The notes under the pieces were generated by a model, which searched no databases, was not told the DNA's origin, and worked only from the letters and a program-made list of their open reading frames with translations. A stretch of 64,000 bases of DNA, taken from NCBI RefSeq assembly GCF_024171695.1, contig NZ_JAMTCF010000008.1, positions 118,338 to 182,337 of the forward strand, given 5' to 3'. This document shows, piece by piece, positions 43,929 through 52,005 of the stretch (position 1 is the first letter of the stretch; each line of letters opens with the position of its first letter). The position numbers and the translations under genes were made by a program. Source of the stretch: Actinosynnema pretiosum. GTDB taxonomy: Bacteria > Actinomycetota > Actinomycetes > Mycobacteriales > Pseudonocardiaceae.

Positions 43929-43967
43929 CCCGGTGGCGGCGCTCGTGCTTCCCGCGCCGCCACCGGG
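43929..43967. terminator. Bidirectional hairpin terminator
   Basis: A perfect 14-bp stem (CCCGGTGGCGGCGC with its complement) and an 11-nt loop lie between the helicase stop and the convergent gene's stop, serving both. Confidence 0.78.
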
Positions 43968-43975
43968 ACCTCACC

Positions 43976-45061
43976 TCACGGCTTCCCCGCCCGCCGGCAC
44001 GCGTCCGCCCGCTGCTGCAAGAACGCCAGCAACCCGTTCGAGCGGCTCGCCCACGGGTCCGCGTCGGCCTGCGCGCCCAGGATCCGGAACTGCTCCACCG
44101 CCTCTGCATGACGCCCGTTGGCGGTCAAGGCGAAGATCGCGTAGCCGCGATCGGTCCGCACCGCCCGAGGCGCGTTGCCCTCCGCCGCCAGCCGGGGCAG
44201 CAGCACCTCCAGCGCCTCGCGCACCACCGGCGTCTGCCACGGCGCGTCGTCGTCGCCGTCCTCCCGGTCGGGCAGCTCCTCGGTCGCCAGCATCGGCAGC
44301 ACCGCCAGCGACGGGTGCGAGCGCATCGCCTCCTCGGCGAACGCCATCATCAGCTCGTCCGACCCGTGCCACTTCGCGCACCAGTACTGCAACGCCTGCA
44401 CGTGCCCGCCCCGGTGGTGCGGGTCCCTGGCCACCAGCTCGCCCCACGCCTCGCGGAACTGGTCGTGGTCGTAGCCGAGGCCCCTGGCGACCATCACCCG
44501 CGCCATCCACGGCGTCGGGTCGTCGGGCAGCAGACCGGCCGCCACGTCCACCGCCTCGTCGGCCTGCGCCAGGAACCGGTGGAAGCCCGCCGCCTGCTCG
44601 TCGCTGGTCTGGGCCGCCCTCCGGCTGCCGCGCGCCTGCCACGCCAGGTGCACCAGCGCGATCGAGCGCAGCGAGGCCAGGTCCGGGTTCGAGCCGTCCT
44701 TCTCCTGCCAGCGCCTCAGAAACGCCTGGTTCACCTCCACGCACCGCGCGAGCGCGCGCATCACCTCGTCGCGGCGCGCCCAGTCGCCCCTGGTCGACGC
44801 CAGCAGCTCGGCGCCCGCCTCCCAGCGGCCCTCGTTCGCCTCGGCCACCGCCCGGTCCAGCTCCGGGTCGGCGGGCGGCTTGCGCGTCACCTGGTCGTTG
44901 GGCACGAGCCCCCAGCGGGTGGCGTCGAACTTCTTCAGCAGCAGGGGCGCGAGCACCTCGTCGGGCAGGTCCTCCATCTCGACGCCGCGCTTCGACGCCT
45001 CCCGCATGAGCCGCAGGGTGTTCACGAACTTCTTGGGGTGCAACAACAACGACAGGACCAC
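43976..45061 (-). CDS. Conserved actinobacterial protein of unknown function (helical, repeat-like)
   Basis: A 361-residue protein starting with GTG 45061 behind GGAAGAAG. The N-terminus (MVLSLLLHPKKFVNTLRLMR) is basic. The remainder is Ala/Trp-rich helical sequence reminiscent of TPR arrays (WEAGAELLASTRGDWARRDE, WMARVMVARGLGYDHDQF, VQALQYWCAKWHGSDELM). No signal peptide, membrane helix or catalytic motif is seen. Similar DUF4034-like or TPR-type proteins are widespread in actinomycetes without assigned roles. Confidence 0.68.
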   Translation of the reverse strand: MVLSLLLHPKKFVNTLRLMREASKRGVEMEDLPDEVLAPLLLKKFDATRWGLVPNDQVTRKPPADPELDRAVAEANEGRWEAGAELLASTRGDWARRDEVMRALARCVEVNQAFLRRWQEKDGSNPDLASLRSIALVHLAWQARGSRRAAQTSDEQAAGFHRFLAQADEAVDVAAGLLPDDPTPWMARVMVARGLGYDHDQFREAWGELVARDPHHRGGHVQALQYWCAKWHGSDELMMAFAEEAMRSHPSLAVLPMLATEELPDREDGDDDAPWQTPVVREALEVLLPRLAAEGNAPRAVRTDRGYAIFALTANGRHAEAVEQFRILGAQADADPWASRSNGLLAFLQQRADACRRAGKP

Positions 45062-45196
45062 GTGGTGCTTCTTCCTGAACGGCTCGGTGACCGGTGTGAG
45101 ACGAGGCGCGCACGGGTGGCGCGGCCGATCGCGGGGGAAGTGTGCACCACCGGTCAGCCGCGCGCCAACCGGATTGCGCTCCAGCGGAAGGAGCCG

Positions 45197-46645
45197 TCAG
45201 GCCCCCGGTTCCACCGCCGGGCACCGCGTCCCGTCCTCGGGCACCACCCCGTCCAGCAGGTACGCGTCCACGACACCCCTGGTGCACGCGCTGCGCTGGT
45301 ACACCCCGTGCCCGCCGCCCTCGTAGGTGACCAGCACCACCGCGCCCCCGGCCTGCCGGTGCGCGTTCAGCGCGCCCGCGAGCGGCGTCGCCGGGTCGTG
45401 CGCCCCGTTCAGCATCAGGACCTTCGGCGCGCCGGTGATCCGCAGCGGTCGCTGCGGGTTCGCCACATCCGCCGACCGCCCCAGGCACGTCCCGATCGGC
45501 TGGTCGGGCCGCTGCCCGCCGCCCATGTTCGGGGCCACCCGCCGCACGCGCGCGGTCAGCGCGGCGTACTCGCGGAAGTCCCGCACCGGCAACGCCCAGT
45601 CCTGGCAGAACACCGCCGGGAACGGCTCCGCCACCACGTCCGCCCCGGCAGCAGATTCCCGTTCGGCCACAACGGTTTCCGGCTCGGCCTCCAACGCCAC
45701 CAGCAGCTCCGCCAGCGACGCCCACGCGGGCGCGTAGAAGGCCCCGCGCACGTTCTTGCGCAACGCGTCCGCCGTGATCGGCGTGCCCGCGCCGGGCAGC
45801 ACCAACGTCCCCCGCTCCGCCCGCTCCAGCAACCCCCGCCACACCGCGCCGACGTCCCGCCCGTGCAACGCGCACCCCGACGTCCGCCCGCACCACGCCA
45901 CGAACTCCTCGAACGCGTCCTCCGCCCCGGCCGCCTCGACCTCGGCGTACCGCCACGTCCCCTGGCTGTGGTCCACGTTGCTGTCGACCACCACCCCGCG
46001 CACGCGCGCCCCGTGCCGCTCCGCGTACTGCTGCCCGAGCAACGTCCCGTACGACAGCCCGTAGAAGCTGATCCGCCGCTCTCCCAGCGCGACGCGCAAC
46101 GCCTCCACGTCCTCCACCACGCTCAGCGTGTCCACGTGGTCGTGCAGCGGCCCGGTCCGCGCCCGGCAATCCGCCTCCAGCTCGGCGTTGTAGGCGGCCA
46201 GAGCCGCGAACTCCGCAGCACCACCAGGCGCAACCCGAGGCCGACGCCCCACCACCTCCGCGGAGCACACCACCGCCCCGCTCCGCCCCACCCCGCGCGG
46301 GTCGAACCCGACCACGTCGAACCGCGCCAGCACCTCCGGGCTGAACACCCCGTCCGCCCGCAGCACGAAGTCCACCCCCGAGTTGCCCGGCCCACCGGGG
46401 TTGACCACCAGCACCCCGATCCGCCGCGCGGGGTCCGACGCGACCCGTCGGGCCACGGCGACCCCGACCCGCCCGTCGCCGGGATCGGCCCGGTCGACGG
46501 GCACGGACAGCTCACCGCACTCGACGTCGGCCAGCTCGGGGCAGGGCGCCCAGGAGATGCCGGTGGGGGAGGGGGACGCCTGGGCCGTGCCCGCGAGCAG
46601 CACGCTCGCCACGACGACACCCAGCACGCGGACCAGCGGTCGCAC
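45197..46645 (-). CDS. Secreted alpha/beta hydrolase, tripeptidyl-aminopeptidase type
   Basis: A 482-residue protein starting with GTG 46645, with a signal peptide of about 23 residues (MRPLVRVLGVVVASVLLAGT). VLVVNPGGPGNSGVDFVL forms the oxyanion-hole region, and FDVVGFDPRGVGRS follows. The nucleophile Ser198 is in YGLSYGTLLGQQYAERHG, the acid is in LNGAHDPATPLAGA, and the His is in YEGGGHGVYQRS near the C-terminus. This is the SCO-type extracellular aminopeptidase/hydrolase architecture (peptidase S33 with a TAP-like C-terminal domain). It probably degrades extracellular peptides or esters. Four or more Cys suggest disulfides. Confidence 0.88.
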   Translation of the reverse strand: MRPLVRVLGVVVASVLLAGTAQASPSPTGISWAPCPELADVECGELSVPVDRADPGDGRVGVAVARRVASDPARRIGVLVVNPGGPGNSGVDFVLRADGVFSPEVLARFDVVGFDPRGVGRSGAVVCSAEVVGRRPRVAPGGAAEFAALAAYNAELEADCRARTGPLHDHVDTLSVVEDVEALRVALGERRISFYGLSYGTLLGQQYAERHGARVRGVVVDSNVDHSQGTWRYAEVEAAGAEDAFEEFVAWCGRTSGCALHGRDVGAVWRGLLERAERGTLVLPGAGTPITADALRKNVRGAFYAPAWASLAELLVALEAEPETVVAERESAAGADVVAEPFPAVFCQDWALPVRDFREYAALTARVRRVAPNMGGGQRPDQPIGTCLGRSADVANPQRPLRITGAPKVLMLNGAHDPATPLAGALNAHRQAGGAVVLVTYEGGGHGVYQRSACTRGVVDAYLLDGVVPEDGTRCPAVEPGA

Positions 46646-46789
46646 AGCACTTCCTCCTTCGGTGGGGGAGTGCTCGGATTGTGCACCCGGCGCGGGGGCG
46701 GGATTAAGGGGCGGACGGCGCTTGGTCGCAAACCCGCGAATGGCGGGCGGCGTGCCTTAAGTACTTTATGGATAGTCCACTAAGGACTT

Positions 46790-47575
46790 TCAAGCCTTTT
46801 TGCGACCCGCGCCCCACCCCGTCGGAGCGGATCCGATGTCCCGCAACGACGCCAGGTACGCCATCGGCGGCTCGCCCACCGACTCGGTGAACCGCTTCGC
46901 CAGCGCCGCCCGCGACACCCCCGCGCCCGCCGCCAGCTCCGCCACCGTCCACGGGTGCGCCGGATCGGCGTGCAGCAGGCGCAGCGCCAGTGCCACCTCC
47001 GGGTCCGCGCGCGCCCGACCGCCACCGTCGAACCACGACCGCAGCGCCGACACCAGCATCAGGTCCACCAACCGGTCCGGCGCGCGCTCGGCAGGCCCCG
47101 CCGCCCCGTCGATCACCCCGGTCGGCGGCGCCAGCCGGGCGCTCGGCACCACCACCAGCCGCGGCAGGGCGGTCAGCGGCGCGCCCGTCCCGTCCGCGAA
47201 CCGGTACACGCCGCTGAGCAGCACCACCGACCCGTCCGACTCCTGCCCCGGCGCGCCGTCCCACTCCCAGCGCAGCTCGCCGCCGTCCGGCGTCGTGGTC
47301 CGGCCGCCCGGCAGCACCACCGCGCTCGGCGGGGTCGCCGGGTCGTCGGCCACCGTGTACGGGGCCGGGCCGCGCAGCACGGCCACGTCGCCCTCCGCGA
47401 TCCGCTGCGGCGCGGCGCCGTCCGGTCGCACCCAGGCCTCGCCGCGCACCACCGCCAGCACGGTCAGCGGGGCGCGCGCGGCCACCCGCACCGACCACGG
47501 CGGGTCCAGCAGGGAGCGCACCACGAACGCCCGGTGGGCGCCGGGGGCGTCCAGCAGCGTCGTGAGCACGTCCAC
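46790..47575 (-). pseudogene. AraC-family regulator (cupin_6 type), truncated at the second HTH
   Basis: The start is GTG 47575. Residues 1-170 form a cupin-type sensor (MDVLTTLLDAPGAHRAFVVR, PYTVADDPATPP, VVLLSGVYRF). WTVAELAAGAGVSRAALAKR and ESVGEPPMAYL give the first AraC helix-turn-helix. The family then continues about 60 residues with a second HTH; here it stops after GSAPTGWGAGRKKA, and nothing matching the missing part follows downstream. At 261 residues it is short, and DNA binding is probably impaired. It is divergent from alkA. It may be a recent deletion allele. Confidence 0.66.
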
Positions 47576-47588
47576 GGCGTTCAGCCTA
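47576..47588 (-). promoter_or_regulatory. Leaderless promoter -10 element of the AraC gene
   Basis: On the reverse strand TAGGCT (47588-47583) lies 7 nt before the GTG at 47575, without a Shine-Dalgarno sequence. Confidence 0.48.
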
Positions 47589-47705
47589 GTCGCGCGCGCG
47601 AGTGGCCCAACCGGGCCGCGCGAACGGGTCTGCCCGCCGCTCCGCGTCACCCGGACGGCCGTTTCCCGCCAGCGCCGGACGGCCGCCGTGCGGCAGACTC
47701 CCCCG

Positions 47706-48596
47706 GTGCCCACGACCGAGGTCGAGCTGCGCCTGCCGTTCCGCGCGCCGCTGCTGCCCGACAACCTCTTCGGACACCTCGCCGCCACCGCCGTGCCCGG
47801 CGTCGAGGAGTGGCGCGACGGCGCGTACCGCCGCACCCTGCGCCTGCCCGGCGGCCCCGGCGTCGTCGCGCTGAGCCCGCGCCCCGACCACGTCGCGTGC
47901 CGCCTGCGCCTGACCGACCCCGCCGACCTGGCCACCGCCACCGCCCGCTGCCGCTTCCTGCTGGACCTGGACGCCGACCCCGCCGAGATCGACGCCGCGC
48001 TCTCCGCCGACCCGGTGCTCACCCCGCTCGTCGCCGCCGCGCCGGGCAGGCGCGTGCCCCGCACCACCGACCCGCAGGAGCTGGCCGTGCGCGCCGTCCT
48101 CGGCCAGCAGGTCTCCACCGCCGCCGCCCGCACCCACGCCGCCCGCCTGGTGCTCGACCGGGGCGAGCCGGTCGACGACCCGGAGGGCGGCCTGACCCAC
48201 CTGTTCCCGACGCCGCGCGCCCTGCTGGAGGTGGACCCGGAGACGCTCGCGATGCCGAGGTCCCGCCGCACCGCCCTGCTGAACCTGGCGACCGCGCTGG
48301 CGGACGGCCTGGACGTCGGTCCCGGCTGCGACCCCGCCCGCGCCCGCGCGGCCCTGCTCGCCCTGCCGGGCCTGGGGCCGTGGACGGTGGAGACGGTCGC
48401 CATGCGAGCCTGGGGCGACCCGGACGCGTTCCTGCCCACCGACCTGGGCGTGCGCGCCGCCGCGACGGCACTGGGCCTGCCCGACCGCGCGGGGGAGCTG
48501 GAGCGCAGGTCGCGGCGCTGGTCGCCGTGGCGGGCGCACGCCGTGCAGCACCTGTGGGCGACCGGGGACCACCCGGTGAACACCATGCCGACGTGA
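47706..48596 (+). CDS. alkA: DNA-3-methyladenine glycosylase II (AlkA-type)
   Basis: A 296-residue DNA repair enzyme starting with GTG 47706. After an N-terminal beta domain (TTEVELRLPFRAPLLPDNLF), LAVRAVLGQQVSTAAARTHA begins the helix-hairpin-helix glycosylase fold. LPGLGPWTVETVAMRAWG is the hairpin and FLPTDLGVR carries the catalytic Asp246. It excises alkylated purines. In many actinomycetes this domain is fused behind Ada; here it is free-standing. It is followed 11 bp later by ogt, forming an alkylation-repair pair. CAGACT lies 6 nt before the start, so the mRNA may be leaderless. Confidence 0.9.
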   Translation: MPTTEVELRLPFRAPLLPDNLFGHLAATAVPGVEEWRDGAYRRTLRLPGGPGVVALSPRPDHVACRLRLTDPADLATATARCRFLLDLDADPAEIDAALSADPVLTPLVAAAPGRRVPRTTDPQELAVRAVLGQQVSTAAARTHAARLVLDRGEPVDDPEGGLTHLFPTPRALLEVDPETLAMPRSRRTALLNLATALADGLDVGPGCDPARARAALLALPGLGPWTVETVAMRAWGDPDAFLPTDLGVRAAATALGLPDRAGELERRSRRWSPWRAHAVQHLWATGDHPVNTMPT

Positions 48597-48607
48597 GGAG
48601 GACGGAC

Positions 48608-49087
48608 GTGGACCGCGTGCACACCACGCTCGACAGCCCGCTGGGCGAGCTGACCCTGGTCGCCACCCCGGAGGGGGCGCTGACCGGGTTGTACGTGTGC
48701 GAGCAGCGCTACCTGCCGGAGAGCTACACGTTCGGCGAGCGCGACGACGAGGCGTTCGCGGACGTGGCGCAGCAGCTCGCGGAGTACTTCGAGGGCAGGC
48801 GCAGGGAGTTCACCGTGCCGGTGGACCCGCGCGGCACCCCGTTCCAGCGGGCGGTGTGGGAGGAGCTGCGGTCCATCCCGTACGGGGGGACGACGACGTA
48901 CGGCGCGCTGGCGGTCCGCGTCGGCGCGCCGACGGCGGCCAGGGCGGTGGGGGCGGCGAACGGGCGGAACCCGATCAGCCTGATCGTGCCGTGCCACCGG
49001 GTGCTGGGGTCGACCGGGTCGCTGCGGGGGTACGCGAGCGGGATGGAGCGGAAGCTGTGGCTGCTGGAGCTGGAGGGGGCGCGGTGA
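48608..49087 (+). CDS. ogt: Methylated-DNA-protein cysteine methyltransferase
   Basis: A 159-residue suicide repair protein starting with GTG 48608 behind GAGGAGG. SIPYGGTTTYGALAVRVG, ARAVGAANGRNPISLIVPCH and PCHRVLG with acceptor Cys129 are diagnostic. It transfers the methyl group of O6-methylguanine to itself. The gene follows alkA and is probably cotranscribed, giving one alkylation-damage operon. No Ada-type methylation sensor is attached or adjacent. Confidence 0.93.
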   Translation: MDRVHTTLDSPLGELTLVATPEGALTGLYVCEQRYLPESYTFGERDDEAFADVAQQLAEYFEGRRREFTVPVDPRGTPFQRAVWEELRSIPYGGTTTYGALAVRVGAPTAARAVGAANGRNPISLIVPCHRVLGSTGSLRGYASGMERKLWLLELEGAR

Positions 49088-49091
49088 GAGG

Positions 49092-49328
49092 TCAGCGGTC
49101 GCCGTCCCGGCTGGAGCTCACGAAGCGCTGGTAGACGTCCTCCGAGTCGGACAGCCAGCGGGCCACCAGGCCTGCTCGGTTGCGGACGCCGTAGCGGTCG
49201 AAGAGGCGTTGGAGGTGGGACTCCACGGTTTTCGGGGAGATGGCCAGGGATTCCGCGATCTCCCTGCTGGACATCCCCCGTGCGATCAGCGCCAGCACCT
49301 CGTCCTGGCGTGCGCTCGTGCGCGTCAT
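49092..49328 (-). CDS. Single-domain LuxR/GerE-type HTH protein
   Basis: A 78-residue protein starting at ATG 49328. Nearly the whole chain is a LuxR DNA-binding domain (DEVLALIARGMSSREIAESL, SPKTVESHLQRLFDRYGVRN) with a short acidic/polar tail. It has no receiver or sensor domain, so activity may be set by expression level or by partner binding. Short GerE-like regulators are frequent in actinomycetes. It converges with ogt. Confidence 0.8.
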   Translation of the reverse strand: MTRTSARQDEVLALIARGMSSREIAESLAISPKTVESHLQRLFDRYGVRNRAGLVARWLSDSEDVYQRFVSSSRDGDR

Positions 49329-49452
49329 GTCGCACCTGCCTCGGCGGTGAGCACTACCCGTTCGGCGACGGTACGGAAGGGGGTTGGGAGCGTCAAGGCG
49401 AAAGGGTTTTGCGAGTGGGGAGTCAGGCGTTCGAGTTAACTCTTCAGAGTTA

Positions 49453-49490
49453 GGTGGGCGCGGGTTCCGGACCCCGCGCCCACCTTTTTT
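49453..49490. terminator. Intrinsic terminator with T-run
   Basis: GGTGGGCGCGGG and CCCGCGCCCACC form a 12-bp stem with an 8-nt loop, followed by six T on the + strand. It sits 19 bp beyond the stop of the reverse-strand NlpC-like gene and probably ends transcription from that gene as well. Confidence 0.8.
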
Positions 49491-49508
49491 CGATCAGCTG
49501 GACCGGTG

Positions 49509-50087
49509 TCAGTCGACGATGTTGTTCAGGCGCTTGGCCTTGTACTCGTCGCCGCCCAGGCCGTACTTCCTGGCGCGGTGGTCCGTGCCGTGGCCGCCGC
49601 GCTGCTCGTAGGCCGTGTACTCGGTCTTCTCCGGGTTGTTCCACTTCTCGAAGATCACCACGTGGCGGTCGGAGATCGCGCCGCCGGTGGAGTCGATGAA
49701 GAGGTCGCCCGGCAGCACGTCGGCCACCGCGATGTCGTGCGTGAAGTCCGCGCCTGCCAGTCCCACGGTGTTCGGGCCGGGTGCGGGCAGCTTCGCGGCC
49801 ATCGACACGTAGCCCGAGCAGTCCTGCCGCCAGCCGTCCCAGTACTGGTCGTTGAAGTACGGCACCTGCGCGCCGTCGTTCGCCGTCAGCCAGCTCGCGG
49901 CCCGGTCGAGCAGTTCCTGGCGTGAGACCTGCGGCGCCGCTTCGGCGGACCTGGTGATCGTCGGCGCGGACTGCGCCACCGGCGTCACCGGCGCCGCGAT
50001 CGCGGTGGAAGCGGCCGGGCCCCCGATCAGCGCGATTCCCAGGAATGCCGCGGCCGTTCCCCTGGTGATTCCCCCTGCGAGCTCCAT
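49509..50087 (-). CDS. Secreted NlpC/P60-like cysteine hydrolase
   Basis: A 192-residue exported protein starting at ATG 50087 behind AGGGGAGAGAG. The signal peptide covers about residues 1-32 (GTAAAFLGIALIGGPAAS, cleavage near AIAAP). The mature domain has QDCSGYVSMAAKLP with the catalytic Cys, PGDLFIDSTGG, DRHVVIFEKW with the His, and an Asn/Glu-rich end. This is the NlpC/P60 or amidase-like papain fold that cuts peptidoglycan peptides. Its small size and lack of wall-binding repeats suggest a diffusible cell-wall hydrolase. Confidence 0.8.
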   Translation of the reverse strand: MELAGGITRGTAAAFLGIALIGGPAASTAIAAPVTPVAQSAPTITRSAEAAPQVSRQELLDRAASWLTANDGAQVPYFNDQYWDGWRQDCSGYVSMAAKLPAPGPNTVGLAGADFTHDIAVADVLPGDLFIDSTGGAISDRHVVIFEKWNNPEKTEYTAYEQRGGHGTDHRARKYGLGGDEYKAKRLNNIVD

Positions 50088-50509
50088 CGCTCTCTCCCCT
50101 GTGCTTCGGTCGTTGTCCCTCGGCCTTGCGGAAACCACTGGACCGGAACCGGGAATTCAAGTCAAAGGTTTAGCGGGCGGATCGGTGGGAAATGGGCTAC
50201 TTAAGTCGCTACCTGAAGGTGTGAAGAATTGTGGTGTGGCTTACCCATTTCTGGGGGTGGGGGAGGGGGTGGGGGTGGGACGGGGAGAGGGCTGCGGAGC
50301 GTGATCAGCGACTCATGTTCCGGGTCGTCCGGTGGGGAGTGGTCGGGTGGTGCGGGGTGTCGACGTCGGTGGAGGGGGTCGTGCGAGGTCAGGGGCTTGA
50401 GCGTGGGGGTGGGGTGGGTGCGCGGGAGCGAGGGGAACGGACTAAAAGGACATAGCGCACGGTAATCTCCCGAAACGGAGAGTGGTCCGCGTTGGACTAG
50501 GCTCGCGCC
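50088..50509. other. 422-bp divergent intergenic region with a G-quadruplex-like tract
   Basis: No gene is seen. It holds the G-rich run at 50252-50280 and, at its right end, the TAGGCT promoter element for the GtrA gene. Confidence 0.7.
50252..50280 (+). other. G-quadruplex-forming tract
   Basis: Five G-runs of four or five Gs (three at the last) are separated by single T or A bases, as in GGGGGTGGGGGAGGGGG. One-base loops predict a very stable parallel G-quadruplex on the + strand, 230 bp upstream of the GtrA start and upstream of the divergent NlpC-like gene. Confidence 0.75.
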
Positions 50510-50510
50510 G
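50498..50510 (+). promoter_or_regulatory. Leaderless promoter -10 element of the GtrA gene
   Basis: TAGGCT at 50498-50503 ends 6 nt before the GTG at 50510; no Shine-Dalgarno intervenes. Confidence 0.5.
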
Positions 50511-51070
50511 TGCCGATGTTCAGCAAGGTCCTCTCCCTGGTGCCCACCCCGCTGCGGACCTTGGTCTTCCGGTACAGAGAGCTGCTGAAGTTCCTCGTCG
50601 TCGGCGCGACGTGCTTCCTGGTCACCACCGGCGTCAACTACGGGCTGAAGTTCACCGTCCTCAACGGCAAGCCGGTGACCGCGCTGGTGATCGCCACGAT
50701 CATCGCGACGATCGTGTCCTACGTCCTCAACCGCGAGTGGTCGTTCAACACCAGGGGCGGGCGGGAGCGGCACCACGAGGCCGCGCTGTTCTTCCTCATC
50801 AGCGCCGTCGGCATCGGGCTGAACTCGTTGCCGCTCGTGGTGTCCCGCTACGTGTTCGGGCTGCGGGTGCCCGAGGTGAGCCTGCTCGTGCAGGAGGCGG
50901 CGGACTTCTTCAGCGGCATGATCCTCGGCACGCTGATCGCGATGGTGTTCCGCTGGTGGGCGTTCCGCCGCTGGGTGTTCCCGCAGCGGGACGAGAGCGC
51001 GAACCGGCCGGTGCGCAGGCGCGTTCGCGGGCGGGCGCGGTCCGGGGCGCACCTCGACCGGGCGGCCTGA
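50510..51070 (+). CDS. GtrA-family membrane protein
   Basis: A 186-residue protein with four transmembrane helices, starting with GTG 50510 (ATG 50516 is the next choice). ELLKFLVVGATCFLVTTGVN, YVLNREWSFNT and ALFFLISAVGIGLNSLPLVV match GtrA, and FRWWAFRRWVFP is the characteristic last helix with basic flank. The family takes part in moving or positioning polyprenyl-phosphate-linked sugars for surface glycans or arabinogalactan. The C-terminal tail is Arg-rich. It stands alone; a link with the polyprenyl-sugar cluster at 19-28 kb is possible but unproven. Confidence 0.88.
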   Translation: MPMFSKVLSLVPTPLRTLVFRYRELLKFLVVGATCFLVTTGVNYGLKFTVLNGKPVTALVIATIIATIVSYVLNREWSFNTRGGRERHHEAALFFLISAVGIGLNSLPLVVSRYVFGLRVPEVSLLVQEAADFFSGMILGTLIAMVFRWWAFRRWVFPQRDESANRPVRRRVRGRARSGAHLDRAA

Positions 51071-51086
51071 GCGCGTCGCGTGGTCG

Positions 51087-51108
51087 GGCGCCGGGGGTTC
51101 CCGGCGCC
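51087..51108. terminator. Hairpin terminator between convergent genes
   Basis: GGCGCCGGG pairs with CCCGGCGCC across a GGTT loop, 17 bp after the GtrA stop and 17 bp before the convergent gene's stop. Confidence 0.7.
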
Positions 51109-51124
51109 ACGGGACACCACGGGA

Positions 51125-51700
51125 TCAGCTCCGCACGACCACCCGGTCGGCCAGCTCCTGGGGCAGCTCCAGCTTCGCCGCGAGCGCCGGGTCGATGGGC
51201 AGCACGACCTCCCGCAGCGCCGGGAACAGCCGCAGGCAGTCCACCACCGCGCGGCGCATCAGCTCGTCCACGACCTCGGGGTTGTCGTCCCACAGCTCCT
51301 GGAACTCGTCCTCGTCGTCCGCCGCCGCGACGTCCTTGCGGAACGTCCTGGCCGCGCGCGACTCGGCTGCCGCGAAGTCCTCGTCCGCCAGCTCCAGGTC
51401 CAGCGCCGAGGTGGACTCGTCGACCACCGACAGCAGCCGCCGCACGGTCGCCTGCGACAGGTCGCCCTGCGCCAGCACGGCCCCGATCACGGCCAGCGCG
51501 GGCGGCGTGGCGGACCAGACCGTGCCCTGGTGCACGACGGCCGAGGACAGGTGGTCCAGCGCCGCGCGGATGTCCCCGCCGTCCACCAGGGCGCGCAGGT
51601 GGCCCGGCGTGTCGGCGGCGCTCCCGTACGCGTGGAACAGGGTGGACCAGGGTGTTTCGGTGATGAACGCGTGGATCGCGTCCGGTTCGGGCAGTCTCAC
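51125..51700 (-). CDS. Hypothetical protein, acidic and helical
   Basis: A 191-residue soluble protein starting with GTG 51700 (MRLPEPDAIHAFITETPWST). It is Ala/Asp/Glu-rich with regular helices that might form HEAT-like repeats (SSAVVHQGTVWSATPPALAV, LFPALREVVLPIDPALA). No signal peptide or known motif. The start has GACACT 6 nt upstream, so it may be leaderless. It is divergent from the NTPase/solute-binding gene and could belong to the same function. Confidence 0.6.
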   Translation of the reverse strand: MRLPEPDAIHAFITETPWSTLFHAYGSAADTPGHLRALVDGGDIRAALDHLSSAVVHQGTVWSATPPALAVIGAVLAQGDLSQATVRRLLSVVDESTSALDLELADEDFAAAESRAARTFRKDVAAADDEDEFQELWDDNPEVVDELMRRAVVDCLRLFPALREVVLPIDPALAAKLELPQELADRVVVRS

Positions 51701-51778
51701 CTCCGCAGTGTCGCACCGGGCCGGGCGGCGGCGATCTCAGGGGGCGGGCACCGCGGGTGATCATCCCGGTGCGGTCGG

Positions 51779-51903
51779 GGAGCCCGGACGAGGACGTGAG
51801 CGGGAGCCCTGGCGAGCGTCTGGACGAGAGCCCGGACGGGCACCTGGACGAGAACGTGGAAGAGCGCCCTGGCGAGAACCGGGGGGACAGCCCGGAAGAG
51901 CGC
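51779..51903 (+). repeat. 24-bp imperfect tandem repeats upstream of the NTPase gene
   Basis: Five degenerate 24-bp units begin GAGCCCGGACGAGGACGTG, GAGCCCTGGCGAGCGTCTG, GAGCCCGGACGGGCACCTG and so on. They are in frame with the gene downstream and would encode an acidic SPDE/SPGE-rich extension if translation started at GTG 51757 instead of ATG 52006. They occupy most of the 305-bp interval. Confidence 0.65.
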
Positions 51904-52005
51904 CGGAACGACCACCCCGCCGACTACGTCGTTCGGAGTCGTGACAGCGGCCCCGCCCGGAGCGACCATGTGCACTCGGGGTCGGCTCGGGGAGGGGCTG
52001 CGCTG

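Noticed and set aside
38581..44109. An 1842-codon open frame antisense to the helicase gene
   Set aside because: It is a GC-bias shadow: composition is Arg/Val/His-rich with no domain, while the forward frame has ordered helicase motifs.
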